Assembly (NCBI RefSeq): GCF_050107715.1
Contig: NZ_JBNILN010000006.1
Location: 124,001-188,000, forward strand
Direction of reading: 5' to 3'
Length of the DNA: 64,000 nt
From: Metabacillus_B sp050107715
Lineage (GTDB): Bacteria > Bacillota > Bacilli > Bacillales > Bacillaceae
Shown here: in pieces, positions 43,892-52,898 of the stretch
Layout: each line of letters starts with the position of its first letter
Numbering within the stretch: the first letter of the stretch is position 1
Position numbers and translations under genes: made by a program
The notes under the pieces: model-generated
The model's database searches: none
What the model saw: only the letters and a program-made list of their open reading frames with translations
What the model was told of the DNA's origin: nothing

Positions 43892-45679
43892 ATGGATCAG
43901 CAAACGGAAAAAACAGATTACGTATACACGGTCCTAAACTCTAAAGGAAAGATTCTCTACGTTTCAGCCAATGCAGAGGAATTTATACGCTCCGGCAGGG
44001 AAGAACTCATAGGGAGATACCTTTCAGACTATGTACATAGTGAGGATGTGCAGGCTGTAGAGAGCTATTTGCAGAATCAGCACTATATGTTTCCGTGTTC
44101 ATTCAGAATGAAAACGAAGGAAAACGGAAGTGTTTGGGCAGAAGCAGTGATGGATTTTATCCGGAGCCATAAAGAAGCAGGCGAACGGGAAGAAATCGTC
44201 CTGAAGATCACGTTTTCTGATCCGGAAGATGCTTTATCCAATCCATCCACGCTCCTGGATGAAGGAACGGCGGAAAAGATGTTTCTGAATCATTTGCCAA
44301 GCCCGCTTATTATAACGGTTAAAGGGGTGATTCACTTTGCCAACAAAGAAGCGGTTGCGCTGCTGAAAGCCGGAGCAAATGACGCCAGGCTGATTGGACT
44401 GAATTCCCTGGAGTTAATTCAGGAGGATTACAAGGAGATTTTCCGCAACAGGATTGAACGGCTTCAAAAGGGAGCGAGGGCAGGTGTTACTGAACAAATC
44501 TGGCACAGGCTTGACGGTACACCAATTGAGCTGGAAGTGAAAACGTCATCGATCCAATATGGAAAAGAGCATGCAGAGCTTGTAGTCCTGCTTGATATAT
44601 CTGCCAGAAAAAGATTTCAGAAAATCCTTCAAAAAAGCAGGGAACGCTATCAAAGACTGATTCAAAATTCTTTGGACACCATCGCTGTAATTCATAATGA
44701 TAAATGGGTATTTATTAATGAATCAGGGGTACGTCTGTTTAGAGCTTCAGGCTATCAGGATATGCTTGGGAAGAGCTATACCCGATTTATGAAGGAAGAT
44801 CAGCTCATTCATGCACAAACTCTCATTCGTGAGGTTCTTACAGGGCAGTCGGATTCAAGGGTTGGGGAAGTGGAGTGGAAAACCTACGAAAACCAGCTTA
44901 TATTTACCGAGATGGTCTGCATTCCCACCAGTTACTTTGGTGAGCCTGCGGTTCAAGTAATCTTAAGGGACTTAACAGAAAAGAAAAAAACTGAAGAGCT
45001 GATGCTGCAATCTGAAAAATTGTCTGTAGCGGGACAGCTGGCTGCGGGGATCGCCCATGAAATCAGAAACCCGCTTACAGCAATCAAAGGATTTTTACAG
45101 CTTATGAAAACAAAAGACACCAGCAATGATGAGTATTTTAAAATCGTTTTTGGGGAACTGGACAGAATTGAATTAATCTTGAGCGAGCTTCTTGTGCTTG
45201 CTAAACCGCAAACGAGCATGTTTACAAAAACAAATTTAAACCTGCTGATCCATGAAGTGACCACTCTTCTTGAAACACAGGCTAATTTGAACGGAGTGTA
45301 CATTAAGACTTCTCTTACGAACGAAAACTCAAATTTATACGGAGACCCCAATCAGCTGAAACAAGTTTTTATTAACTTGATTAAGAATGCCATTGATGCG
45401 ATGCCAAATGGAGGTTCAGTTAAGATAAACACGAGCGGAAGCAGCGACGAAATCGTGGTAACCGTTCAGGATGAGGGGGAAGGGATATCCGAGTCCATCT
45501 TAAAGCGGATGGGTGATCCATTTTTTACGACGAAAGAAAAGGGGACCGGTCTAGGACTCATGATTACATATAAAATCATTGAAAACCACTTTGGAAAAGT
45601 AACCATTGCAAGTGAAAAAGGAAAGGGCACCACATTCACGATCTGCTTTCCAACAAAAGGAGGACGCTCAGTCAGGTGA
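43892..45679 (+). CDS. kinA: Sporulation sensor histidine kinase KinA
   Basis: 595 residues, soluble, no membrane helix. Three PAS domains at about 8-118, 130-245 and 250-365 (first PAS: VLNSKGKILYVSANAEEF; third: SLDTIAVIHNDKWVFINESG), HisKA with phosphorylated His389 in AAGIAHEIRNPLTAIKGFLQLM, and HATPase with NLIKNAIDAMPNGG, DEGEGIS and GTGLGLMI. It starts the Spo0F-Spo0B-Spo0A phosphorelay. Position between pbpH and patA, size and PAS3-kinase layout match B. subtilis KinA. The ribosome site is an uninterrupted run of ten G. Confidence 0.92.
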   Translation: MDQQTEKTDYVYTVLNSKGKILYVSANAEEFIRSGREELIGRYLSDYVHSEDVQAVESYLQNQHYMFPCSFRMKTKENGSVWAEAVMDFIRSHKEAGEREEIVLKITFSDPEDALSNPSTLLDEGTAEKMFLNHLPSPLIITVKGVIHFANKEAVALLKAGANDARLIGLNSLELIQEDYKEIFRNRIERLQKGARAGVTEQIWHRLDGTPIELEVKTSSIQYGKEHAELVVLLDISARKRFQKILQKSRERYQRLIQNSLDTIAVIHNDKWVFINESGVRLFRASGYQDMLGKSYTRFMKEDQLIHAQTLIREVLTGQSDSRVGEVEWKTYENQLIFTEMVCIPTSYFGEPAVQVILRDLTEKKKTEELMLQSEKLSVAGQLAAGIAHEIRNPLTAIKGFLQLMKTKDTSNDEYFKIVFGELDRIELILSELLVLAKPQTSMFTKTNLNLLIHEVTTLLETQANLNGVYIKTSLTNENSNLYGDPNQLKQVFINLIKNAIDAMPNGGSVKINTSGSSDEIVVTVQDEGEGISESILKRMGDPFFTTKEKGTGLGLMITYKIIENHFGKVTIASEKGKGTTFTICFPTKGGRSVR

Positions 45680-45697
45680 GCGTCCTCCCTTTTTTAT
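45662..45697 (+). terminator. Terminator of kinA
   Basis: GGACGCTCA (45662-45670) and TGAGCGTCC (45677-45685) pair perfectly, followed by TCCCTTTTTT. The left arm overlaps the last kinA codons. Confidence 0.92.
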
Positions 45698-45721
45698 AGC
45701 ATTCAGCTGTCAAAATCTCTT

Positions 45722-46882
45722 TTAAACCGGCTGGACCACATTTCGGATAAAATGATCAAAGCGGTCCATCCCTGTCTCCAGCTGCTCCATTGAGTAAGCG
45801 TAAGAGATCCGGATAAATCCTTCCCCGTACTTGGAAAAAGCACTTCCCGGCACCACGGCTACTCCTCCATCACTGACTAGGGAAAGAGAAAAGTCAAAGG
45901 AAGATAAGCCGAATTTTTTAATGGAAGGAAATATGTAAAATGCACCCGTAGGCCTGGCTGTTTCAATTCCCATCTTTATAAGCCTGCCGTACACGTATTC
46001 CATTCTTTTCCTGTATTGTTCGCGCATGATAAACGCGTCATCAATTCCGTTTGTCAGCGCCTCATAAGCGGCTTTCTGAGAAATGGAGGAAGCACAGGAT
46101 ACATTATACTGATGTACCTTAAGCATGTGCTTTGCAATCTCTTTCCGGGCAAATACAAACCCCACTCGCCATCCTGTCATGCTGTGGGATTTAGACAGCC
46201 CGTTTATAACTATGGTTTGTTCAGGCAGCAATGCTGCAATGGAATAGTGAGTTCCAGTAAACACCAATTCACTGTAGATTTCATCTGAAAGAACAAAAAC
46301 ATCCCGTCCTCTTAAAAGATCGGCGATTTTTTCAAGCTCTTCACGGTCCAGAGCAGCGCCTGTCGGATTGGATGGATAAGGCAGGATGACACATCTTGTC
46401 CTTTCTGTTAATCGTGCTTCAATCTGTTCTGCTGTTAATTTGAACTGGGTTCTGGCTGTGTCAGCATGAACAGGAACGGCTCCGCAAAGCCTGATAATCG
46501 GCTCATACCCGGGATAAACCGGCCCGGGGAGAATTACCTCACTTCCCTCTGAGAGGATTGTCCTTAGCGTTATATCAATGGCCTGGCTTGCTCCTGCGGT
46601 TACAATGACTTCTTCTTCAGGACTATAGGAGAGTTTGTACTTCTTCAGTAAAAAGTCGCTTGCTGCTTTTCTAACCTCTGCATACCCCGCATTATGAGTA
46701 TAGGAGGTGAAGTTTTCATCAATTGCTTTTTTTGCCGCAGCCTTAACATGATGCGGGGTGAAAAAATCGGGCTGCCCGATTGTCAGGGATACAACATCTT
46801 CATAATTCTCAACTAAGTTAAAAAACTTTCTGATTCCAGACATTTCGATCTCTTTTACTCTGGGCTGGATTAAATGCTCCAT
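45722..46882 (-). CDS. patA: Aminotransferase A (PatA, PLP-dependent class I)
   Basis: 386 residues from ATG 46882 (AAGGTGATTT upstream; TTG 46885 is the alternative). Motifs: LTIGQPDFFTP, TAGASQAIDITLRT (PLP phosphate), PSNPTGAALDREEL, DEIYSELVF and the Schiff-base Lys in LSKSHSMTGWRVGF, with the C-terminal Arg in GFIRISYAYS for the substrate carboxylate. B. subtilis PatA acts on acetyl-diaminopimelate or related amino acids; the exact substrate is not certain. Convergent with kinA and divergent from corA. Confidence 0.92.
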   Translation of the reverse strand: MEHLIQPRVKEIEMSGIRKFFNLVENYEDVVSLTIGQPDFFTPHHVKAAAKKAIDENFTSYTHNAGYAEVRKAASDFLLKKYKLSYSPEEEVIVTAGASQAIDITLRTILSEGSEVILPGPVYPGYEPIIRLCGAVPVHADTARTQFKLTAEQIEARLTERTRCVILPYPSNPTGAALDREELEKIADLLRGRDVFVLSDEIYSELVFTGTHYSIAALLPEQTIVINGLSKSHSMTGWRVGFVFARKEIAKHMLKVHQYNVSCASSISQKAAYEALTNGIDDAFIMREQYRKRMEYVYGRLIKMGIETARPTGAFYIFPSIKKFGLSSFDFSLSLVSDGGVAVVPGSAFSKYGEGFIRISYAYSMEQLETGMDRFDHFIRNVVQPV

Positions 46883-47077
46883 CAAATCACCTTTTCTTCC
46901 TCGTGCTTATGTATCATTTTAACAAATCTTATCTCCATTTTGTAAAGATAAACATTTTCCCATGCCAATTGCCTTTTTAAAAGCGCCTAATGGAATGTTA
47001 AAATGGTACGCAAGGTTTGAATCTGCTTAATCAGGGTAAATTTTTAAAAGTAAAACTGCCAATCGGAGATGGAATAA

Positions 47078-48043
47078 ATGATTCGAACACTCGCCGTAAC
47101 AGATTCCGGAGAAGTTATATACGATTTACCGCTGGGTTCATTGAAAAAAGAAGGATACAAGTGGTACTGGGTTGATTTTCAGGAACCTTCCGAAAAAGAG
47201 ATTCAGCTGCTTTCAAAATTTTTCAGGTTCCATCCACTTGCAATTGAGGACTGTGTAGAATTTGTACAGCGGCCCAAAATGGATTTTTATGACGATTATT
47301 TCTTTTTGGTCCTCCACTCCATCCATCAAAAAACCCTGGATGCCGAAGAAGTCGATTTATTTGTCAGTGACCGGTATCTTGTTTCTTTTCATAAAAAGCC
47401 TGTCAGGGAAATCAGTAATTTATTTTTGCGTGTGAAAAAGGATGCTGGTATGCAATCCGGGCCCATGCAAATCATGTACGAGATACTTGATAAACTGGTG
47501 GATGAATATTTTCCTCCAGTCTACCAATTGGAAGATGTGCTCAATTCGATGGAAGATAAATCCGAGGAGCAGACAATCAGTTCCATTATGGAAGAAGTGT
47601 TTAAAATACGTACAGATTTATCCAGTCTCCGCAGAAGCATTATCCCTATGAGAGACTTGCTGTACCGTATGATTTCCTCTTCAAAGCTCAGCGGTCTAAA
47701 GCAAAAAGAAATTTACCTGCAGGATGTTTATGATCACCTGCTGAAGCTGGTTGAAATGATTGATGCAAACAGAGAGCTGACTGCGGATATTAGAGACAGT
47801 TACCTTTCCATCAGTTCGGATAAAATGAACCGGATTATGATGACACTTACCGTAATGTCATCCATCTTTCTTCCGCTTACCTTCATCGCCGGTCTGTATG
47901 GAATGAACTTTCAATATATGCCGGAGCTGCAGGGAAGAAACAATTATTTTGTTGTTCTTGGGATCATGATTGTTATCGTGATTGTTATGGTTGGATTCTT
48001 TTGGAAGGTCGGCTGGCTCCGCTACAAAAAATCAAAATTATAG
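47078..48043 (+). CDS. corA: CorA-family magnesium transporter
   Basis: 321 residues with CGGAGATGG before the ATG. A large cytoplasmic N-terminal domain (HPLAIEDCVEFVQRPKMDFYDDYFFLVLHS) is followed by a long helix and two C-terminal membrane helices. Between them lies the selectivity motif YGMNF (GMN). The charged tail WLRYKKSKL is typical. It imports Mg2+ (possibly Co2+) as a pentamer. No M-box riboswitch is seen in the 190-base leader; TTAAAAT with an upstream TG is a plausible promoter. Confidence 0.92.
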   Translation: MIRTLAVTDSGEVIYDLPLGSLKKEGYKWYWVDFQEPSEKEIQLLSKFFRFHPLAIEDCVEFVQRPKMDFYDDYFFLVLHSIHQKTLDAEEVDLFVSDRYLVSFHKKPVREISNLFLRVKKDAGMQSGPMQIMYEILDKLVDEYFPPVYQLEDVLNSMEDKSEEQTISSIMEEVFKIRTDLSSLRRSIIPMRDLLYRMISSSKLSGLKQKEIYLQDVYDHLLKLVEMIDANRELTADIRDSYLSISSDKMNRIMMTLTVMSSIFLPLTFIAGLYGMNFQYMPELQGRNNYFVVLGIMIVIVIVMVGFFWKVGWLRYKKSKL

Positions 48044-48120
48044 CCCGCCCCCCCATAAGACCTATTTATGAATCGAAACTCTATATGTACACAAAAAATC
48101 CTTATAAGAAGGTGAAATTT

Positions 48121-48324
48121 GTGCTTCCAGATGATACCTATCTTACACCGGAAGAAAAATTACTTGTTGTCAAATTAAGGAGCGAAATGTTTAATGCTCT
48201 GACATTAGAGCATATGAAATTTTATAAACAGGAATTGGATAAAATTTATGAACAGGCGGAAAGAAGAGAAGAGTTTAAAGAAAAGATGAAAAAAATGGAA
48301 GATGAAATTCGGTCCCTTGTATAG
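48121..48324 (+). CDS. Small charged helical protein
   Basis: 67 residues from GTG 48121, six bases after AAGGTG; the frame is open to 48001 without a better site. The last 40 residues form a strongly charged probable coiled coil (FYKQELDKIYEQAERREEFKEK, KKMEDEIRSLV). No cysteine, no membrane helix, no family recognised. A terminator overlaps its stop. The good terminator and ribosome site support it; function unknown. Confidence 0.6.
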   Translation: MLPDDTYLTPEEKLLVVKLRSEMFNALTLEHMKFYKQELDKIYEQAERREEFKEKMKKMEDEIRSLV

Positions 48325-48341
48325 AGAGACCGGATTTTTTA
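48308..48341 (+). terminator. Terminator overlapping the end of the small helical gene
   Basis: TTCGGTC (48308-48314) pairs with GACCGGA (48328-48334), then TTTTTT. Confidence 0.8.
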
Positions 48342-48781
48342 ATGCAAAAAAGTTTTTTCATGCTCATTCCGATAGAACCATTCCCTAACGTCAGGGATGC
48401 TGCAGAAAATCCAGATTCCATACACCTGGCAATACCAATGTGCCTTCTGGTGCCTGCCTCCGACCCTCCCTCTGCTAAAGAATTAAAGCTCTGGCACCAT
48501 CTCTCGGGCCCGTTATACCGCAAGGCTTTAAAGAACAAGTCTCCGTACCGCTTTGCGTTAAAGCAGCAGGGGCCAGGCACTGTGCCTGGCCCCACTTTCG
48601 GTGCCGTACTAAAGCTCCGGCACTTGATCCGCGAATCCTTGCTGCGCAGGGGCTGGCAGACCAACGTCTTTGCCCCCCGCCCCTTTACAGCAGTAAAGCT
48701 CCGGCACCGTGATACCTGGAAAAGCCGTTCCTGAATCATCTGAGGATTTCGATAAGTCACTGGCATGCTCTTTCCAGCGGG
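48342..48781. repeat. GC-rich non-coding patch with a palindrome and three direct repeats
   Basis: Three copies of AAAGCTCYGGCACC occur at 48484-48497, 48611-48623 (13 bases) and 48695-48708. Between them lies a 25-base palindrome at 48569-48593: arms GGGGCCAGGCAC and GTGCCTGGCCCC with a single central T. The patch is much richer in G+C than its surroundings. Long open frames cross it on both strands, but neither has a ribosome site and their translations simply repeat the motif. I read it as a non-coding repeat element, possibly a mobile or folded-RNA element of Bacillus intergenic regions. Confidence 0.7.
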
Positions 48782-48910
48782 TCATTTTGCAGGGGGATGT
48801 GATTTTTTTTCAGCCTGCTGTGAAGTTTGGGCATCTTTAGAGAACTCCATCTCTGTAATAGATGCTGCGTGCTGGAGTCCGGATTTAGTCTTGCGATTTC
48901 TTTTTGTCAT
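48782..48910 (-). CDS. Small basic protein, SASP-like
   Basis: 42 residues with AAGGAGGG seven bases before the ATG. Basic N-terminus MTKRNRKTKSG, then SITEMEFSKDAQTSQQAEKK, Gln/Lys-rich without cysteine. EMEFSKD resembles, less exactly than in the other two small genes, the TEFxSE core of gamma-type SASP. The very strong ribosome site supports a real gene. Role as a spore protein is an inference. Confidence 0.65.
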   Translation of the reverse strand: MTKRNRKTKSGLQHAASITEMEFSKDAQTSQQAEKKSHPPAK

Positions 48911-49057
48911 TGGAATCCCTCCTTATGTATAGAATGGCAAGCTTGCTGGCATGCCATCCTTTTATTTAGTGGAAATTCGAGGAGGATTTCCTTTACATGT
49001 CCAAACGGATGGAAATTTCAAGTATACTAAATATATCAGGAAAAGCGGAGGACGATC

Positions 49058-49612
49058 ATGATCAGGATAGCGATAATAGGTCAATCTGGAACAATTCCGG
49101 AAGAAATTTGTACGATAGCTGAGGAAGCTGGTGCGGAAGTGGCTAAACGAGGTGCGGTTCTGCTGACTGGAGGCGGAAGCGGAGTGATGGAGCATGCTTC
49201 AAAGGGTGCGAAAGAATCAGGCGGACTTGTAATCGGGATTTTAGCAGGAGATCTTACCGATGTGGCCAATGATTATTTGGATGTCCCCATTACAACGGGG
49301 TTAGGCTTTGATTACCGCAGCCTTATTCTGGTGCACTCATGTGATGCCATTATAATGATAAGAGGGGGAAATGGCACCCTTGGTGAGCTTTCAGCAGCTT
49401 ATATGAACAGCAAACCCGTTGTCGCTGTAGAGACTTCCGGAGGATGGGCGGCTAAAATTAAAGATGCAGCATTTGAAGGAATCTATCTGGACGAGCGCAG
49501 AACAGTAGAAATACACTACGCGTTAACCGGAAAACTGGCTGTAGAACGGGCGTTTGAACTGCTGAGCAAAAAAAAGGATTCTTCAAGAAACACGGGTTTG
49601 ACAGGCGATTAA
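49058..49612 (+). CDS. LOG-family protein (TIGR00725 type)
   Basis: 184 residues with GGAGGACG before the ATG. Rossmann-like fold with AVLLTGGGSGVMEHASKGAKESGG (nucleotide/phosphate loop), TTGLGFDYRSLILVHSCDAIIMI and RGGNGTLGELSAAY, the equivalent of the PGGxGTxxE motif with Arg in place of Pro. LOG relatives hydrolyse cytokinin ribotides or other nucleoside 5'-monophosphates to base and ribose phosphate; the TIGR00725 branch has no established substrate. It stands alone. Confidence 0.85.
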   Translation: MIRIAIIGQSGTIPEEICTIAEEAGAEVAKRGAVLLTGGGSGVMEHASKGAKESGGLVIGILAGDLTDVANDYLDVPITTGLGFDYRSLILVHSCDAIIMIRGGNGTLGELSAAYMNSKPVVAVETSGGWAAKIKDAAFEGIYLDERRTVEIHYALTGKLAVERAFELLSKKKDSSRNTGLTGD

Positions 49613-49708
49613 TGGCAGCTTAAGTGGAAGAGCCGAAAGAAACCGCTCTTAGAATAAAGGGCTGTTCTTGCACCTCTCGGGGCTGCTTTCATCCGTATCT
49701 GATAAAAG

Positions 49709-49738
49709 CAGGCTCCCCGAAGGCAGGGAGCCTGTTTT
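49709..49738. terminator. Bidirectional terminator between the LOG-family and proline-rich genes
   Basis: CAGGCTCCC (49709-49717) and GGGAGCCTG (49726-49734) pair perfectly, with TTTT on the right and AAAA on the left. Confidence 0.88.
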
Positions 49739-49746
49739 GTGTAAGG

Positions 49747-50148
49747 TCAGAAGCAAGTAAAGGAGCTGATTTGCCTAAGGTCGATCCCGAAATAGAACCA
49801 TTGTCTAAATTGAGGGTACCATCTAAATCCTGCTGTAGAATTTCTTCCAACAAAGGTAGGATAGAACCAGAACTGCTGACCGTTATTCAGCCAGATATAC
49901 GTGTTGCGGAAGAGGCATCTACGGATTCCTCCCGGGTCTACTGCAAAGGCCGTGGCCTGCTGCTGAACAGGTGTAAAAGCTGGAGGCGGGCCAGGGGGCT
50001 GCTGGGTGCCGCCTCCGGGTAATCCCCCGGGTGGAGGCGGCGGGGGCTGAAGCATTTGACGCTCCCAGCCAGGCAGGAATGGATAATCATTAAGAAAAAA
50101 AGAAGCATACGGATCATAGTCAACGGGATAACCTGCATATTGGTACAT
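49747..50148 (-). CDS. Proline-rich, aromatic-rich protein (possible spore surface protein)
   Basis: 133 residues with AAGGAGGACC upstream of the ATG. Three parts: a Tyr/Asp/Pro N-terminus (MYQYAGYPVDYDPYASFF); a proline/glycine tract at about 34-65 with six consecutive Pro; and a C-terminal region of about 55 residues rich in Trp, Tyr and Phe (YIWLNNGQQFWFYPTFVG, RWYPQFRQWFYFG) with a terminal TCF. No signal peptide. Composition resembles Bacillus spore coat or exosporium proteins that are cross-linked by Tyr, but I do not recognise a named family. Confidence 0.7.
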   Translation of the reverse strand: MYQYAGYPVDYDPYASFFLNDYPFLPGWERQMLQPPPPPPGGLPGGGTQQPPGPPPAFTPVQQQATAFAVDPGGIRRCLFRNTYIWLNNGQQFWFYPTFVGRNSTAGFRWYPQFRQWFYFGIDLRQISSFTCF

Positions 50149-50224
50149 GGTTGATGGTCCTCCTTAGAAAGGAAATACAGTCCATCTACCTTATGCAGAG
50201 CAGAACATATGGGTGTATGCCTGC

Positions 50225-51199
50225 CTATGATGTCTGAACTGTTTTTTTCTTAGGATGATAGGGAATATAGCAGCTATTTAAAATAGCCTTGCATTTTTTT
50301 TTCGCTTTAGCAGCGGCGATGCTTAATTCTTCTGAAGTTGCAAATGTAGCTTCCTGATTCGTCACAACTGCGATTGAGAGGGAGGTAAGAGGAATTTTTT
50401 CATAGCTGTTCTTCCGGGATAATCCGATTGAGTACCCGCGATCCCAGTCAGACTGTTCGTAATATTTATTCACGACGACTGTGAATTCCATAATAATGTT
50501 TTTGCAAAGCTGCTCATATTCAAAATGGGGAAGAATGGCAAGAAAATCATCGCCTCCGATATGTCCCAGAAAATTATTTTCGTTACCGCTTGATGAAAGG
50601 TATTTAATTAAAATATTTGCTGTTTCCTTTATAAGCAGATCTCCCTTTTTAAAACCGAACCGGTCGTTGAATTCTTTAAAATGATCAAGATCTGCATATA
50701 AAAGGGTAAACCTGCTGCTGTGTATAATCTCATTCAGTTTATTCTCAATTAAAATGTTGCCCGGAAGACCTGTCAGGGGATTCGTCCAGGTAGCTAAATC
50801 TGCCTGCACTTCAGCGAATTTCATCAAAAGATTTTTGATGCTGATTATCCCAATGTATGCGCCTTCAGAGGTGACGATGATGTAGTCATACAAAAACTCC
50901 TCTTCCCGCTGCATAGCAAGGGAGCTTACTTCTGTAATACTGTCCGAGGCATCAACAATAAGTGGATTTGAGTCCATAATTAATTCGATGGGCCGTCCCA
51001 TAAACAAATCATATCCATATTTAGTAGAAAGTTTGTGATTATACCTGGATTTCATCACAAGACCTACAGGCCTGCTGTTTTTTATGACAACAATTCCCTG
51101 GGCTGAGGAGTGCTCTTCGAATAGGATTTCTGCTGTCTGGGTTTTTACGTCGCCTGTTATAACAGGCGCTTTTTCGGCAATATCACCAATCTTTATCAT
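50225..51199 (-). CDS. CBS-GGDEF protein (putative diguanylate cyclase)
   Basis: 324 residues from ATG 51199 (AAGGAG eight bases upstream; ATG 51205 is too close). Two CBS-like segments fill residues 1-125 (KIGDIAEKAPVITGD; ELIMDSNPLIVDASDSITEVSSLAM; GAYIGIISIKNLL). The GGDEF domain (about 135-300) has DPLTGLPG-like NPLTGLPGN, YADLDHFKEFNDRFG and active site IGGDDFLAIL (GGDDF, all acidic ligands kept). It probably makes c-di-GMP in response to a nucleotide bound by the CBS pair. No membrane helix. Divergent from kinB. Confidence 0.87.
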   Translation of the reverse strand: MIKIGDIAEKAPVITGDVKTQTAEILFEEHSSAQGIVVIKNSRPVGLVMKSRYNHKLSTKYGYDLFMGRPIELIMDSNPLIVDASDSITEVSSLAMQREEEFLYDYIIVTSEGAYIGIISIKNLLMKFAEVQADLATWTNPLTGLPGNILIENKLNEIIHSSRFTLLYADLDHFKEFNDRFGFKKGDLLIKETANILIKYLSSSGNENNFLGHIGGDDFLAILPHFEYEQLCKNIIMEFTVVVNKYYEQSDWDRGYSIGLSRKNSYEKIPLTSLSIAVVTNQEATFATSEELSIAAAKAKKKCKAILNSCYIPYHPKKKTVQTS

Positions 51200-51483
51200 T
51201 AGCATGACTCCTTGACTAGTTCGTATTCACCACAGTTACTACTATTTTACTATATATATCGACATATAATTGTAAAATTTGTGTAAATCAATGGAGTGTT
51301 TTATTAGGCTGCAGGCCAGATTATAAATCCCTGAAAAATTCAGAGCGAATTTGCCGGCTAACGTGACTTCATGTTCAATGTGAAGAGTTATAAAGCCTTT
51401 AATTAAACAAGGAGATTTGCTATATGGATTATAAAGTTTTCATGATATATTGTGAATTGTAAGAAGATAGACGGAGGTAGCCA

Positions 51484-52740
51484 GTGCTCATTTATTTAAA
51501 ACCCCTTATTGTAAATATGGCGATTTTGTTCTCTTTTACGTTTAACGCCAACCTGATTTTTCCGTTTCATTCAGGAAAGAGGATGTCAGTTAAGCAGCAA
51601 GTCATTTTTGGCCTTATCAGCGGTTTTGGGGCTATGCTCTGCATGCTTTACCCAATTGAAGATCTGGGGGAAACGTTCTTTGATTTCAGGATGATCGCGA
51701 TTTTGATTGTTACGTTGTATTCCGGCTGGCTCGCGGGAGGAATTGGGCTTTTGCTCGTTTGTTCTGTCCGGTATGGATTTGGCGGAGAATTTATGCAGGT
51801 CGGCTTAATTATCAACACGGGTGCCTATGCGGCAGGCATCATCTTCAGAAAAATATTCTTAAAGGCTCAAGTCCGCCTCGCAGCAGGGGCTTTCATTGTG
51901 TTCATTTATTTTCTTCTATACATTTGGATTGTTTCCGTGTTCATTACTTTCCTGCCCTTTGAGTTTTATATGATCTATTTCTTGTTTTTCTTTGCTGTTA
52001 CGATGGCGATGATCGCAATTATTGAGGCGCTCATTCGCATCAACCGGAACCTGGTCAATATGGTGTACCTGGAAAAGCTGACCACCATCGGTCAAATGGC
52101 AGCATCCATTGCTCATGAAATACGGAATCCCATTACGGCTGTAAGAGGATTTATACAGTTCCTGCAAGAAGACACGGCTGATTCGAAGCTTAAAGAATTT
52201 TCGCCGCTCATTCTTGGAGAACTGGATCGGACGAACAAAATCATTACTGATTATCTGAAATTGGCCCAGCCATTCGAGTTCGAGCTTGAAAGGGTGAAAA
52301 TTGATCAGCTTCTCAAAGATTCTGTTGAACTTTTAACGCCTATGGCTACTTATGAGAATGCAGAGATCAGTCTTGAAATGCTTCCAAGCAATGATGCACT
52401 GGGAGATACCGAGCATTTGAAGCAAGCCATTATTAACCTGCTTAAAAACTCAATTGAAGCATTGGATGGCAGCGGCACAATCGCTGTGTCGAAAAAACCG
52501 GACTATTTTAACGGCAAAGTTCTAATTACCATTTCAGATAACGGCAAAGGAATGGACGAGGAGCAGCTTAAACATATCGGTCTTCCTTTTTATACGACGA
52601 AAACGAAAGGAACCGGTCTTGGGACAATGATTACAAGCAGGCTCATTCATGATATGGAAGGGGAGATTGCTTACAGCAGCAGGCTTGGTGAAGGAACATC
52701 GGTAACAATTACGTTAAAGGCCTTTAATCGAATTGGATAG
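51484..52740 (+). CDS. kinB: Sporulation sensor histidine kinase KinB
   Basis: 418 residues from GTG 51484 with ACGGAGG upstream. The N-terminal 185 residues form six membrane helices of the 5TM-LYT type with almost no outer loops (FRMIAILIVTLYSGWLAGGIG, VRYGFGGEFMQVGLIINTGA). Then come HisKA with phosphorylated His211 in AASIAHEIRNPITAVRGFIQFL and HATPase with NLLKNSIEALDGSG, DNGKGMD and GTGLGTMI. Layout and length match B. subtilis KinB, the second major input kinase of the Spo0A phosphorelay. kapB, which follows kinB in B. subtilis, is not found here. Confidence 0.87.
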   Translation: MLIYLKPLIVNMAILFSFTFNANLIFPFHSGKRMSVKQQVIFGLISGFGAMLCMLYPIEDLGETFFDFRMIAILIVTLYSGWLAGGIGLLLVCSVRYGFGGEFMQVGLIINTGAYAAGIIFRKIFLKAQVRLAAGAFIVFIYFLLYIWIVSVFITFLPFEFYMIYFLFFFAVTMAMIAIIEALIRINRNLVNMVYLEKLTTIGQMAASIAHEIRNPITAVRGFIQFLQEDTADSKLKEFSPLILGELDRTNKIITDYLKLAQPFEFELERVKIDQLLKDSVELLTPMATYENAEISLEMLPSNDALGDTEHLKQAIINLLKNSIEALDGSGTIAVSKKPDYFNGKVLITISDNGKGMDEEQLKHIGLPFYTTKTKGTGLGTMITSRLIHDMEGEIAYSSRLGEGTSVTITLKAFNRIG

Positions 52741-52837
52741 TCACCAGGGAGAAGTGCTGGTACCTGAGCAGGAAAAGCGGGCTGCAGAATAGGCCGGTCC
52801 CCCTCATCCGCAGCGCCGGGGGGGGGACGGCCAGCCC

Positions 52838-52878
52838 AAAAAACCAAGATCGCATGCTGCGGGAGCGACCTTGGTTTT
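52838..52878. terminator. Bidirectional terminator between kinB and the purine permease gene
   Basis: AAAACCAAG and TCGC pair with GCGA and CTTGGTTTT, interrupted by one mismatch; A tract on the left, T tract on the right. A run of eight G at about 52819-52826 lies just before it. Confidence 0.85.
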
Positions 52879-52898
52879 GGATTGTGTCGTGTTATTCC

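Noticed and set aside
46886..47077. M-box magnesium riboswitch ahead of corA
   Set aside because: The 190-base divergent region is too short and A/T rich and shows none of the M-box stems.
48275..48766. Long open frames on both strands across the repeat patch (48342-48734 plus, 48275-48766 minus)
   Set aside because: Neither has a ribosome site; translations reiterate the repeat motif (PGTVPGP-type) and overlap each other, so openness follows from G+C content.
49624..50022. Plus-strand open frame over the proline-rich gene
   Set aside because: It runs through the bidirectional terminator and is antisense to a frame with a strong ribosome site and clear protein composition.
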